The translations under genes and the position numbers were made by a program. Below are positions 12,649 to 23,778 of a stretch of DNA of 64,000 nucleotides, one piece after another. The stretch lies in the NCBI GenBank assembly GCA_037176705.1, contig CM073896.1, forward strand, positions 27,354,708 through 27,418,707, read 5' to 3'. Numbering within the stretch: the stretch's first letter is position 1; each line of letters begins with the position of its first letter. The notes under the pieces are model-generated. The model did no database searches and had not been told where the DNA came from. It was given only the letters and a program-made list of their open reading frames with translations. Source of the stretch: Molossus alvarezi. Its lineage: Eukaryota > Chordata > Mammalia > Chiroptera > Molossidae.

Positions 12649-14116
12649 TAAGAGGTTAAATTTAAATAAGAGAAAGGTAGTCTTTTTTAGCTATTGTTAC
12701 ATTTTATTTTTTCTGGGAGCTCTACATGTAACCTACCATGTATGGTCCTGAGTCATTGCTTATTGCTCTAATGATAAAGGGTGGAAGTATTAATGCTTAG
12801 CCATATTTTACCTTTATTCTGTTGTTCAGGAAGTCTCACTAGATTTTAAAGAGAAATGCCAAGTGGTTTGGTGTACTGGTTCTGAAAAGATTAAATTGCA
12901 TTTAGCCACATAAATTTTAGAATGATTTCTCTAAACACTAGGGCTTGATTGTACACACTTTGTGTAATTTTACTAATTAGTCTGGTTTGACTAATGCAAT
13001 TATTTGATCTAAAAAGTGTTAGTACTTTTAGAATTCTCAAATTCTAGGAATTTTTAAAATAGAAAGTTTTCTTATTAAGCCTTGAATTTGAGAAGGTGGG
13101 GGTGGGGGGAGGCTACCTATCCAATATGAAGTAGAACATATCTTTTCACCTCTTAAAAAATTATTGTCCTTAGAAGCTTTTAAGAACTCTGGCAGGACAG
13201 CTTGCCTTTTCTCCTGCAAGAGGCCTGCTGTACATGTGTTTAACAGGCAATCTGTCTTAGAAAGTGGGTGGTTCTTTCCCCTTTCTGATGGGAGGCTGAT
13301 CGCCCAGCCCTCTTGGGCACTTGGTGTTCCAGGAAAAGATAAAATTGAAACCACCACTGAAGTGTCTGGATGTTACACTATCAGTTTGCTTCTGATTCCG
13401 GACCCTGATTGTGGATCTGCTTGGTATCATTTCTCAGTGCATTCGCTGCTAAGTTAGAATGGGAGAGCAGCCTATCCAGCAGTTTGAGTGCTCTTGGTGG
13501 GCCTACTCTGACTTGGAGTATCTCTGGTTGCAGCTAACTACAGGGTACTCTAATTTGAGTTGGAGCCATAGAGCTAAAACTCTTCTAATTTAAGTCTCCA
13601 TGCTAGTTAGGTCTCTACATGGAAACTACCACTTACAGGTGAAGTCATTATTGGTGGGGTCTTAAAAGCATATGGTAGCAGTGCATGCTAAGTTACCAGG
13701 ATAAAGCTCTTGGAGGACTATTTTTAAAGGAAAGGAGGGATTTGAAGATAAGTGAAGTGTTTATAGTGATGAGCACATGTGTGACTTGGGATAGGGGAGG
13801 GAGGAGACCAAGCAGAGAAAATAGCAGTTATAAAAGTATGGAGGTGGAAAATCCAGTGAGTGGGACAGGGTTTGTTTTGGGACCATATAAAATTAAGAGC
13901 CAGGCATTCCATTTGTGGAAATCTTGATATGTTACTTTTTAAAAAATGTGTCACCTACATGATGAAAATCAATAAGGATCTGGTGTAGGTGTTGAAGCTC
14001 AGTAACATCCTCACAAAAAGAGGGTGCAAGAGGCTTGCAGAGTTCTCTGGAGATTTGATAGGGAGGGGATCACTGAAAATTGGGAAAAACTGAGCAATTC
14101 CATTAGAAGGTTTTTT

Positions 14117-14383
14117 TGTGTTTTTTTTTTTTTTGTTAATCCTCACCTGAGTATATTTTTCTATTAATTTTTAGATAGCATGGAAGGGAGGGGGGAGAGA
14201 GAGAGAGAGAGAGAGAGAAACAGTGATGTGAGAGAGACACATTGATTGGTTGCTTCCAAAATAACCCTGACTGGGTCTGGAGATCGAGCCTGCAACCCAG
14301 GTACATACCCTTGACCCAGAATCCAACCCTCAACCCTTTGGTCCATGGACTGACTCTCTACCCACTGAGCAAAATGGTGACAG
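14117..14383 (-). mobile_element. Ves SINE, minus strand, diverged
   Basis: Poly-T, AATCCTCACCTGAGTAT, GA-rich middle, and CTACCCACTGAGCAAAATGG at the head end. Confidence 0.88.
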
Positions 14384-15341
14384 TTAGGGGAAGATGAAAA
14401 TGTAAAAACTTTCTGAATTTCCTTCATGTACAATAGCACCCATGCCTTATTTATGTGGAGCTGAAATTTTCCTGTGGTGTGAAAGTTGAACATTATTGAC
14501 TCTAAGAAGAACATGTAGTTTGTTTTCAAGGGCTGGTTGAAGCCTCATGTTTTTTTTTTTTGCTCCCTACTCTCAAACCAGAAATAATCTGGACATGTTA
14601 TGAAATTGGTGATTTTTAAAACAAAAATTTGTGATTTTTAGCTCCTATTTTTCTTTTACTAGATGCTCTGTCAGATCTGTGTGTGATGCCTTGGTGGGGC
14701 TAAAAGCCTGTTTGAATAAAGCAAGTTTTGTGGCAGAGCAGCATTTTGGAGTAGTAGGTTTTGCCACAGCCCTTGTGATTGGACAATGTTCTTCAGTAAC
14801 TTCTTGCTTCCAGGCACCCTTTAGAAAGAGGAAATAGAGCAGAGAGGACATTCTAAGTTGTTGCAACAATGAGAATAAATTAAGGGAATAGGAAAATGCA
14901 AGCGATATTCACAGTATAGCTATAGGTTATTTTGACCTTGTGCAGGGTTTCTTTTAGGGCTCATAAATTGTTAGAAAGTTGAAAAGGCCCTTGGATGCAG
15001 GTCGGTACATAGGTATTTGGTGGTATTTGAGCAGGTGATAGCATGAGATGTTCTTGGGAAGTTGAAGCTAGCCAGATTGGAATTAAGTGTAGGTGGTAGG
15101 GGAAGATGCATAGGAAGTAGTATATATGGTGATAAGGGCTTACCATGGTGTCATGGAAATTGGGAGACAGAAGGGTGGATGTTGGTGGTAGTCAATGAAA
15201 AATGAACAGTTGTGGATTCAAACATAAGGAGATGGGGTTCAGAGGATATAAGTCCAAGGTTCAAATCTCAGGAGTCTGTGAAGGTTGGGTGACAGCATTA
15301 GGAAGAAAAAGATAACTGAGAGAAGGAATTGGTTTGGGGGT

Positions 15342-15699
15342 TGTATTAGTCAGCTCAGGTTGCCAAAGTCGAATACCACAGACTGGGTTGTTTAAACGAG
15401 AAATGTATTCTCTCTCAGTTCTAGAGGCTGGAAGTCCCAGATCAAGGGGCTGGCAGGGTTGGTTTCTGGTGAGGCCTCTCTTCCTGCCTTGTAGACAGCT
15501 GCCTTCTCACTGTGACCCCAGATGACCTTTCTCCTGGTGTCCCTTCTTCGCTTTTATATGGTACACTAATGGATTAGGGACCCACCCTTATGACATTATT
15601 AATGTAAATTACCTCCTTAAAGACCATATCCCCAAATGCAGTGACATTGGGCATTAGGACGTCAACAAGTGAATTTTTGGACACACACAATCCAAAACA
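15342..15699 (-). repeat. MLT1A-like ERVL-MaLR LTR, minus strand
   Basis: TGTATTAGTCAGCTCAGGTTGCC start, then ACCACAGACTGGGT, TCTAGAGGCTGGAAGTCC, GGTGAGGCCTCTCTTCC, GGATTAGGGACCCACCC, AATTACCTCCTTAAAG and an end in ...AAAACA. The order matches the reverse of an MLT1A-type LTR. Solo; no internal retroviral sequence nearby. Confidence 0.85.
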
Positions 15700-16033
15700 G
15701 GAGTGAAGGTATTTGTTTCCTCTAAAGATGAAGAGAAACTTGTGTCTTTTGCCTGGATTTTTCATCTACAGTTTTTTTTTTTTTTTTTCAGTGCAGATAA
15801 GAAATATTTTCTGATTTTTACAAGTAGTCAAAGGCTCCTTGCTCCCACCCAGGGATTGGGCACTTCCACTGTGGAGACTTTTTTCCCGTCACCCATACAA
15901 CAGTTTCTGCCCAACTCTATCTACCTTTTAAAGTTGGGTTTTGACAGTTGATACACAATTGATTTCTTCTCTCATCTCTTTCAATTTTATAGTCTGACCT
16001 CTTGTTACAAACTCCTTTTAAAGGCACCATGTG

Positions 16034-16270
16034 GCCCTGGCCGGTTTGGCTCAGCAGTTAGAGGGGTCGAGGGTTCAATTTCTAGTCAAGGGCACATACC
16101 CGGGTTGCAGGTTTGATCCCTGGCCCTGGTCAGGGTGGTGCGGGAGGCAAGCAGTTGATGTATCTCTCTCAAATCAGTGTTTCTCTCTCCCTCTCTCTCT
16201 GTCCCCCTCTCCCTTCTAATCTATCTAAAGATCAGTGGAAAAATATCTTCAGGTGAGGATTATAAAAAAA
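16034..16270 (+). mobile_element. Ves SINE with shortened head
   Basis: GCCCTGGCCGGTTTGGCTCAG, but about 25 bases between the A and B boxes are missing. 3' end ATCTTCAGGTGAGGAT. Confidence 0.9.
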
Positions 16271-16618
16271 TGAATAAAACAAAGGCCACTTTTCCAATGC
16301 TTTAAAAGCCACTTAACAGAACGTAGTTGAAGACATGATGATTTTTTCACAGGTGTCAAAGTGTCTTGCAATGATATCTGAACATCTGCTAAGATATCTG
16401 TGCAGCTCTGAGACCTTCTGGGCCTCCTATGGTCAAGTGTTTGGTGCACCTTGGAACCTGTGATATTTGTGTTGGAACTACTAAGAGATGTGAGATGTGG
16501 GGCATTTTTTTCTTTTGCTTTGTGTTGTTGCCCAGAGCACAACTCTGCAGGTCATGAAGACTTGGTTTTCTGACTTAGAAAATTAGCAGTGCAACCATAA
16601 TACATAAAACATGAAACC

Positions 16619-16876
16619 ATCCCAGCTGGTGTGGTTCAGCGGTTGGAGTGTCGGCCTGTGGTCCAGAGAGACCCAGGTTCGGTTCCCGCTAAGGGCATGT
16701 ACCTCGGTTGTGGTTTGTCCCCGGCCCTGGTTGGGTCATGCGGGTGGCAACCACTCCATGTGTCCCTTTCACATTGATGTTTCTCTCTCTCTCTCTCTCT
16801 CTCTCCCCCACTCTATCTGAAAAAACAAACAAACAAAAAAACGTCCTTGGATGAGGATTAAAGAAAGAAAAAAACA
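16619..16876 (+). mobile_element. Ves SINE, first member of a tandem pair
   Basis: CCCAGCTGGTGTGGTTCAG head, GGTTCGGTTCCCGC, CT repeat, GTCCTTGGATGAGGATTAAAG end. A second Ves fragment follows at once. Confidence 0.92.
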
Positions 16877-16878
16877 AA

Positions 16879-17085
16879 ATATACCCATGCACCAAGAGGT
16901 TGCCAGTTCGATTCCTGGTCAGGGCATATGCCTGGGTTGAGGGCTTGATCCCAGGCCCAGTAGGGGAACGTGCAGGAGGCAGCCGATTGATGTTTCTCTT
17001 TCATCAATGTTTCTATCTCTCTTTCCCTCTCCCTTTTTCTCTCTCTAAAATCAATAAAAACATATTTAAAAAATTAATAAAACCA
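16879..17085 (+). mobile_element. Ves SINE lacking its 5' head, second member of a tandem pair
   Basis: Begins at ACCCATGCACCAAGAGG, so the A box is missing. It then has CCAGTTCGATTCCTGGTC, a CT-rich middle and AAATCAATAAAAACA. It belongs to the other Ves subfamily from its partner. Confidence 0.9.
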
Positions 17086-17923
17086 AAGCTCTGGCATAAA
17101 TGGCTAACAATTACTGTGTTAGCTAGTCATTTATAGTTATTGGCCGTGCCCTAACTTAACTATTGCTTTCCTGTCTCTTCAGGGTAATTATTAGAGATTC
17201 AGCCTTTAGCCTTCTCCTCTTGGGGGAATGCAGTGAGACGTCCTAGCTTGCTGTAGGCCAAGGTTTATAGGTGTTGTGGATTGAGCCGTGAGAATGGCGT
17301 GGGGCCTGCGATGGATAGTATTCTGTTTCTTTCAGTCAGGTTTGTAGACGAGACTCATTTTGTTTGAAGGGCAGCTGATATGCTTGTAATTAATCCCAAC
17401 TAGAACAAAATCCACTCCAAAGCCCAAACTATATTTTTGCTTTACGTGTGCAGCACAGAATGGGAAAAGGAGATGTGTGGGTCTCTCAGAATGTGGATTC
17501 AAATGGTTTGGTGAAACTTTGGTGAAATTATTCCATCTGTTCATCAAGCAGGCAGTTCAGTATATTTTTGTGCCCTCCTTCTCCTGACCCTTTTCACCAG
17601 AAAAGTTACTGGATTTTAGGATTCCCTCTCTGATCGCTCCTTCATTGTAACTGTTAGATCTACATTGTTTCCAACACCAAGAGAACAGCAATAGGACCCT
17701 TCACTTTTAGAGTGTTTCTCGAGACAAAGAATGATTTTAGAGTAAATTTCTCATTTACTGAAGGCTGCTTTTTTTCCTTCTTAGCAGTAACTGTGATGTG
17801 TCTTCATGGGCTATCCAAGCATTGTAGCTGTTTCCCTTTGAAAACTGGTTTCAGGAAGTAGAAATTTGCCCCTTATGTCTGAGAGAGGATTAAATGAACA
17901 CAGCTCTTTTAAAAACAACTTCA

Positions 17924-18081
17924 GCCCTGGCTGGTTTGGCTCAGCGGTTAGAGTGTCGGCCTGCGGACCAGAGAGTCCGGGGTTCGGTTACCGTTGGCTC
18001 AGCGGTTAGAGTGTCGGCCTGGGGACCAGAGAGTCCAGAGTTCGGTTCCCGCTAGGGGAATAAACAAACAAACAAACAAAC
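17924..18081 (+). mobile_element. Dimeric head-only Ves element
   Basis: Two tRNA-like heads lie in tandem with a 58-bp offset. TTGGCTCAGCGGTTAGAG occurs at 17936 and again at 17994. Each head has a B-box-like GTTCGGTT, and the second keeps CCCGCTAGGGG. A pure (AAAC)n tail follows. The 11-bp TSD AAACAACTTCA ends at 17923 on the left and spans 18082-18092 on the right. The normal Ves body is absent. Confidence 0.85.
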
Positions 18082-18894
18082 AAACAACTTCAAATACCTT
18101 TCTCCCTTTTGTAAGCTATACTTAGGAAAGGCTTGAAAGATATGAGAAGCTAATTCTTTTTACAACTGTACTCTGTTTTTTTCTGTTTGCCTCCATTCCC
18201 CTCTTTTTAAGAATGCTTATTTTCTTGGGGAAGGAGAGCTACCCTAGGCAGCAACTCACGTTTCCATCATAATGACTGGACATGATAGTTTGCATAATAC
18301 AACAAATTATTCAGGAAGACAATTCTTGCCATTTAGAATGAGGTTCAAGATCACTTAGCTAAAGGATTACCTACTAAGTGTGTGGGAAGTCATCTTAAGA
18401 CAAAATGAGGTATGTGAAAATGAAAGTTAAATAGGACATTTTGCAGACTACCAAACTTTATCATTTGGCAGGTGTCAGATTTTAAGTTGTGTGGGTTATT
18501 TAGACTAATAATTGAAAGTTGAACCAATCCTGTTACTAGATTTGTTTCCTAAATATTATTTGTCCCCAAGATTTAATTTGAGGACATACAAAATATCATT
18601 TAGTATGTAATTCTGTATATAAGTTTATTTACAGATTATATAATATATCACTTATGTGAATTTACCAGCCATTTGTGAAATGATAGTCACTTTCTAGGTG
18701 TATATTCCACCTTACCATTTAGAAAAAAAATTTAATTTTTTTCATGGCTGCATCAAGCTTCTGAGTATGAGCCTGGATTGGTGTAGAATAGACAGGTACA
18801 TTTACTGAAAAACTACTAAGGCCATCTAGAGCTGTAATGGTAAGAAGGGAAAAATCGTAATACTATTTTCTTATACTCTGCTCCATTACAATAC

Positions 18895-19020
18895 AGAAGC
18901 TCTGAGTCTGTTTTATTTAGATGATCTCATTCTTGCCAGTAAGCAAGCAAGATGATGTGGTTATTTTCTCTATTTTCTGAATGAGGAAGTCAGGGGTTAG
19001 AATGGTGAATGCTTATGGTT
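18895..19020 (+). repeat. Possible MIR relic
   Basis: GATGATCTCATTCTTGCC..., TTATTTTCTCTATTTTCTGAATGAGGAAG, GGGGTTAGAATGGTGAATG resembles the MIR order, but is degenerate. Confidence 0.45.
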
Positions 19021-19224
19021 GTGAACACTAACCTACATCTGATGGTTCAGCAAGTCCTGCTCATTGTCTGTCCTCCCATATTTTTACCTCTACTCATTGG
19101 CTTCAAGTTAGGCAATAGTTATTTCTTCCTTGTCTTCCTAAAATTTATATCGCTTTTGTCACCTTAGTTATAAAAATTATTTCATGCCCCTTCTTACCCA
19201 CAATCTTAAAAGTACAAGTTTTCT

Positions 19225-19431
19225 GCCCCAGCCAGGTAGCTTAGTTGGTTGGAGCATTGTCCTGTATACTAATAAATTTGTGAGTTTGATTTCCACTCAG
19301 GACACATACCTAGGTTGCAGTTTCGATGCTGGATTGGGGCATATACAGGGGCCACTGATTGATATTTCTCTTTCACATTGATGTCTGTCTGTCTCTTTCC
19401 CTCCCCACCTCTCCCTCTCTCCCTATCTCCT

Positions 19432-19463
<32 letters not shown>

Positions 19464-19540
19464 CCTCTCTCTCTCTTTCCCCCTACTCCTCTCCCTCCCT
19501 CCATCTCCAAAATCAATAAATATATCCCCGGGTGAAGATT
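19225..19540 (+). mobile_element. Ves SINE with expanded CT tract
   Basis: CCCCAGCCAGGTAGCTTAG head, diverged B box GTTTGATTTCC, a CT tract of about 130 bp at 19384-19510, and 3' end ATATCCCCGGGTGAAGATT. Confidence 0.88.
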
Positions 19541-19550
19541 TGAAATTTTT

Positions 19551-19631
19551 TGTCTTCATTGATTTTTAGAGAGAGAGGAAGAGAGAGAACATGTACTTTT
19601 TTTTTTTTTTTTTTTTTTAATCTTCACCTGA
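19551..19631 (-). mobile_element. Two minus-strand Ves 3'-end fragments
   Basis: CATTGATTTTTAGAGAGAGAGG is the 3' end of one subfamily. A T run followed by AATCTTCACCTGA is the 3' end of the other. Both stop where the next + strand SINE begins. Confidence 0.7.
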
Positions 19632-19845
19632 GCCCGGCCTGTGTGGCACAGGGGTTGAGCATAGACCATGCACAAAGAGGTTGCTAGTTTGATTCTCGGT
19701 CGCGGCACATGCCCAGGATGTGGGCCCGATCCCCAGTGGGGGGCTTGCAGGAAGCAGCCAATTGATACTCTCTCTCATCGATGTTTCTCTCTCCCTCTCC
19801 CTTCCACTCTCTCTCAAAATCAATAAAATAAAATAAAAACATATG
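19632..19845 (+). mobile_element. Ves SINE, GATTC type
   Basis: GCCCGGCCTGTGTGGCACAG, AGTTTGATTCTCGGTC, CT-rich middle, CAAAATCAATAAAATAAAAT tail. Confidence 0.93.
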
Positions 19846-20095
19846 AAAAGTACATTTCCTGGCCTATACTTTGTGTTCTCATCAATTTTTCTCTGCCATT
19901 TTAGTCCCTCCTCTGGTGAGACTGTCCCTGGATATGTTCTTGCCCGGCTGGCTCTGCCTTCACCCCTCACAGATGGTCACAACTCTTCCCCTGCTAAAGG
20001 CTGGATGCCCTCCCTATCTCTGATTATTTGACTCTTGCTTGTTCTGCAACCCCCTGCTGATATTCCACTTGTTTTATGAAGGTCTTTGCGAAGGC

Positions 20096-20212
20096 TCTCA
20101 ACCCTGGCTACACATTAGAATCAAATGGGCTGCTTTAAAAAATAGAGCCTGGGCCTTAAGAGAGCTTCTTACTTAATAGGTCTGGGGCAAAGCCAGACAT
20201 GGGGTGTGCTGA
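20096..20212 (+). repeat. MER5-like hAT-Charlie MITE remnant
   Basis: GGCTCTCAACCCTGGCTACACATTAGAATCA, GGGCTGCTTTAAAAAAT and GCCTGGGCC follow the half-consensus of short Charlie elements. Confidence 0.75.
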
Positions 20213-20271
20213 TTGCTTTACTTACGTATAACATCAGCAAAGCAGTCTCATAGCCCTGGATTTACAAGCTT

Positions 20272-20395
20272 TCTGGTTCTGGGCAAGTTAATATTTTTAA
20301 CACCATTTCTTCATCTGAAAAATAGGGATAAAATGACCCATTTCCTTAGGTTGTTAGGATCACATGGGGATGGTATTGCCTGGCATACCCTAAAT
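20272..20395 (-). repeat. MIR SINE relic, minus strand
   Basis: GGTTCTGGGCAAGTTAAT, TTCTTCATCTGAAAAATAGGGATAAAATGACCC, TTAGGTTGTTAGGATCACATG. Confidence 0.75.
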
Positions 20396-22104
20396 TTAAA
20401 CTTAACTATCTGTTCTTTCTCACCCCATCCAACAATGTCTTCCATGTTCTTTCTCACATTGGCCATTTCTGTATTGCCTTCTCCTCATGCTTGAATTTGT
20501 CTTTCTCATTAGAATTTGTTTATAGGACCAAGGTCCTCAATGATGTTTTATTCCATTGTGTGCTTAAGTAAAAGAATACAACTTAAAATATATTAGACAT
20601 GAAAAGAAAGCTTCCAGAGAAAAATAGAAATATAGCTTCAAAATTCTTTGAATAGAAAAGTAAACTGGGTCATGTGGGTGTCATTTGAAAATTCCAGTGG
20701 CTTAGATTTTAAAAGGCTTTCTTTTTTCCCTTGTCACCAAAGACTGTGTTACCGAGACCACTGCAAGATTCCTGCTAATATACTTTAGGAACACTTACCT
20801 GAAGCTTAATTTTTTCTCCCAAGCTGCTTATATAACTTAAGGGTAACTTTCTGAGTGATGGAGTCTATCTCCTGTGATAAAGAGCAAATCAACACCAGCT
20901 GAAAGGAATACCTATTTTTAAAAGATGGGTTTTTATTGAACTGCATTTTTCTGGGGTGAGGGGAAGGTAAAATAGACTCTCTCTTCCGGAAAACTCCCAT
21001 TGTTATTCTTCTGGTAGGTCAGTAATGACCTTTGGATTGTCATCATTTTTGTAGTTCAGGGTTCATGTATATTTCTAAATCATTCATGTTTTATAAATCT
21101 TGGTATGAAATAAGCCTCTATTTGAGTTCCTTGCCTAGAATAGTCTGAGCTATATATAGTTCATCTCAATACAAATTAGATCTTTATTGCTTACATCATT
21201 TTGATAAAATAGGTAATAAGGTTTTAATTTTCTTGAAATTCACCTTGACTTTCCCAGTATATGTGTTTTAAACTACTATTCTTTTTCTATGTTACTTTTA
21301 GTGCACACGATGTGGTTTTTTACAGCAATTCTTTTGGAAGGTGACTTTTCTTTAGTAACAGAGGTTAATGCTGTGGTACAGAAACAGATATTTCTGATGT
21401 CCTTGAAAAGATTTAGAAGTCTCTCAAGTTCAGCGAGCTTGAGACAGTTAGTGTCCAAAGTAGAGCATAGCATCAGTAAAGACCAGCTAGGCTGTTCTTC
21501 CAGGAGACAGGTCAGCACTGGGAGAATTCTTGTTCAGGGTGACCCCTTCTGGTGACTTTCAGGGCATAAAGGGTCTAGAATTCTTAGTTACTGTTTTTTT
21601 TTTGGGGACTGTAAACTAAGTGAAAAAAGGTTGAGCTAACAAACCTCCTTTAAGTGGGACCCAGTGTTGTGTGCCGGTTCTATGCAGAATTCTGTAAACT
21701 GGTTAACTTTTTTCCCCCACTATATTCCTGCTCCAGTTTTAACCTATTATTCTGCTTGGACTGAACCTAGTCATATGCTATAGAAATGTCTGTTTGCAGG
21801 TTGACCTGGACCTTGAGCAGCTGCTAATTGGCAGAATAGGTCCAGGTTTCTGTGTTACAGGATGAGCGCCTGCACTGGGAATCGGAGGCAGAGAGGATGA
21901 GCTATAGAGCTCCAATTGGAGGGCATTTCCCCTTGTTATATTTGTCTCCATGCTACTTGAAAATATGTATAATATAAGAATTAGAAATAATTTTTTTTTT
22001 TTACTATAATTCATCTTCTAAGTGCAGCTGTAATAACTTAAAAGATTGTAAGTCCCTTTTTGTCTTGCAGGACACAGAATTGAATTCATTAAATTTCTCA
22101 GCTT

Positions 22105-22270
22105 ATAACATACTTAGGTTTATATACATGGGCTCTCTTATTTTGCTACTGAATAATACTCAGTTTTGTGAATATATGACTTTGTCTTCATATCTTTCTT
22201 CCTATTTATCGTCCTTGATAAAGATCGGAGTTTTTTCTTTTTTTGCTTTAATGAACAGTGCTGACTTCCG
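22105..22270 (+). repeat. Possible ancient L1 3' fragment
   Basis: GAATAATACTCAGTTTTGTGAATATATGAC ... TGCTTTAATGAACAGTGCTGA faintly resembles the L1M segment with GAATAATATTCCATTGTATG ... AATAATGCTGC. Weak. Confidence 0.35.
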
Positions 22271-22353
22271 CTTAGTGGTTCCCCATGTTCTCTCTGGAAC
22301 AGTTTTCTTCAATGTTTGTATTTCTCAGGCAAGTACAATAACAAATAAAGTGC

Positions 22354-22600
22354 AGCCCTCACTTGTTTGGTTCAGTGGTTAGAGCATTGGCCCTCAGACC
22401 AAAGGGTCAAGATTTGATTCTCGATCAAGGGCATGTACGTTGGTTGCAGATTCAATCCCAGGCCTCAGTGGGGGGGTTCATGCAGGAGGCAACCAGTCAG
22501 TGTGTCTCTCTCACATCGATGTTTCTCTCTCTGCTCCCCCCCTCCCTTCCACTCTCTCTAAAAATCAATGGAAAAATATCCTCGGGTGAGGATTAATATA
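22354..22600 (+). mobile_element. Ves SINE
   Basis: AGCCCTCACTTGTTTGGTTCAG head, CT-rich middle, ATCCTCGGGTGAGGATTAAT end, then an A-rich tail to about 22625. Confidence 0.93.
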
Positions 22601-23044
22601 AATAAACAAAATAAAGAAATAAGTAAAAGTGTGTATGGGGGAGGGTGCTAAGGTTTGCCAACTCTGGTATTACCAAGGAAAGATACTTAAAAACATCTGA
22701 CAGAGTCTCTATTATCATTGTCATGTCCTGGATGCTTAGACAGACAAAAAGTAGCATGGTCATAATTTCAGAAACGAAATCGAATATATATATGTTTCAC
22801 TTTATAAAAAACTATACATGGGCCCATTATTTGAAAAATTTTTAAAAATTTTTTCCCGAACCAGGGAAGATTATTCCGCAATGTCTAGTGAAGTACTTGG
22901 CACTTTAAGCCTGCGTCTGCTTATTTTCCCTACAGATATTGTGTTCCTTGTGACATTGCTAATTTACTGAGCTCTGATTTTCCAAATGAATTTTCTGATT
23001 GAGCAGTGTAGAGTAATTAATGGGAGCTAATAGGCTGAGACATC

Positions 23045-23125
23045 ACCTTTGCCCCTACCTAGTAGAGTGACCCAGAGCCAGTCTCTGGGCTTCATTTCCT
23101 TCATTTGAAAAAAGGAATGGTTAAT
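23045..23125 (-). repeat. MIR-type relic
   Basis: GAGTGACCCAGAGCCAGTCTCTGGGCTTCATTTCCTTCATTTGAAAAAAGG fits the reverse MIR core (CTTGGGCAAGTC...CTCAGTTTCCTCATCTG). Confidence 0.6.
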
Positions 23126-23249
23126 CTGGATAGGTTTCAAGATTTCTCTAGATTCTTAAGGTTCCACAGTAGTAAAATTCTGCTTACTGGGCTTCTACGT
23201 TCTGCGAGTGACACATCCTAGGGAAGAGATTTCTCAGGGCACAGGTTGT

Positions 23250-23437
23250 GCCTCAATGCTGGCCATTCCCCTCCACCCCCACAACACCTAGCATGTTGCA
23301 TGGCTCCATCCCCTGGCTCCAGACCCAAGTATTACATAGATCTAAATGTGTTTCTTATCTTTAGGTCTCAGTTTAAATGCCACTTTTCTAGAAAGGCCTT
23401 TTGTGATCGTCCTACCTATTTAATTCCCATCCATTTT
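23250..23437 (+). repeat. L2 LINE 3' fragment, part 1 (split by a SINE)
   Basis: CTCAGTTTAAATGCCACTTTTCTAGAAAGGCCTTTTGTGATC matches the L2 3' region (CTTAAATGTCACCTCCTCAGAGAGGCCTTCCCTGACC). It continues after the SINE. Confidence 0.8.
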
Positions 23438-23640
23438 GCCCGGCCGATGTGGCTCAGTGATTGAGCATCTACCAGTACACCAGGAGGTCGCCAGTTCGAT
23501 TCCTGGTCAGGGCACATGCCCAGGTTGTGGGCCAGATCCCCAGTGTGGGGCATGCAGGAGGCGGCCATTTGATGCTCTCTCTCATCGATGTTTCTCTCTC
23601 TCCTCCCTTCCTCTCTCTCAAATCAATTAAAATTTTTTTT
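23438..23640 (+). mobile_element. Ves SINE inserted in L2
   Basis: GCCCGGCCGATGTGGCTCAG, CCAGTTCGATTCCTGGTC, CAAATCAATTAAAAT. The TSD around TTAATTCCCAT shows the L2 was split by insertion. Confidence 0.95.
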
Positions 23641-23778
23641 AATTCCCATTGATTTTTATTAAAAAATTTTTTTTTAATGTTTAGTTAGTCCCTTTTGCTT
23701 GTTTAGTATCTGTCTTTCCTGAGTGCCTGTCTTATGAACTGTCATAGTAGGCATTTATTAAATGGTTGAATCCATGTG
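23641..23778 (+). repeat. L2 LINE 3' fragment, part 2
   Basis: ...AGTATCTGTCTTTCC... and CATAGTAGGCATTTATTAAATGGTTGAAT is the characteristic L2 3' terminus. Confidence 0.8.

Larger units (their letters stand above)
7311..14116. other. 6.8-kb tract without Ves SINEs
   Basis: Only old relics (MIR at about 8228-8370, 9905-10080 and possibly 10890-10990) and one microsatellite are visible. Several homeodomain-like TAATTA or ATTAG clusters occur around 8760-8960 and 9350-9560. No gene was recognised. Confidence 0.6.

Noticed and set aside
17924..18060. Possible genuine tRNA genes in tandem
   Set aside because: The A and B boxes are SINE-like, no clean cloverleaf or anticodon arm was found, an A-rich tail follows, and a TSD encloses the unit.
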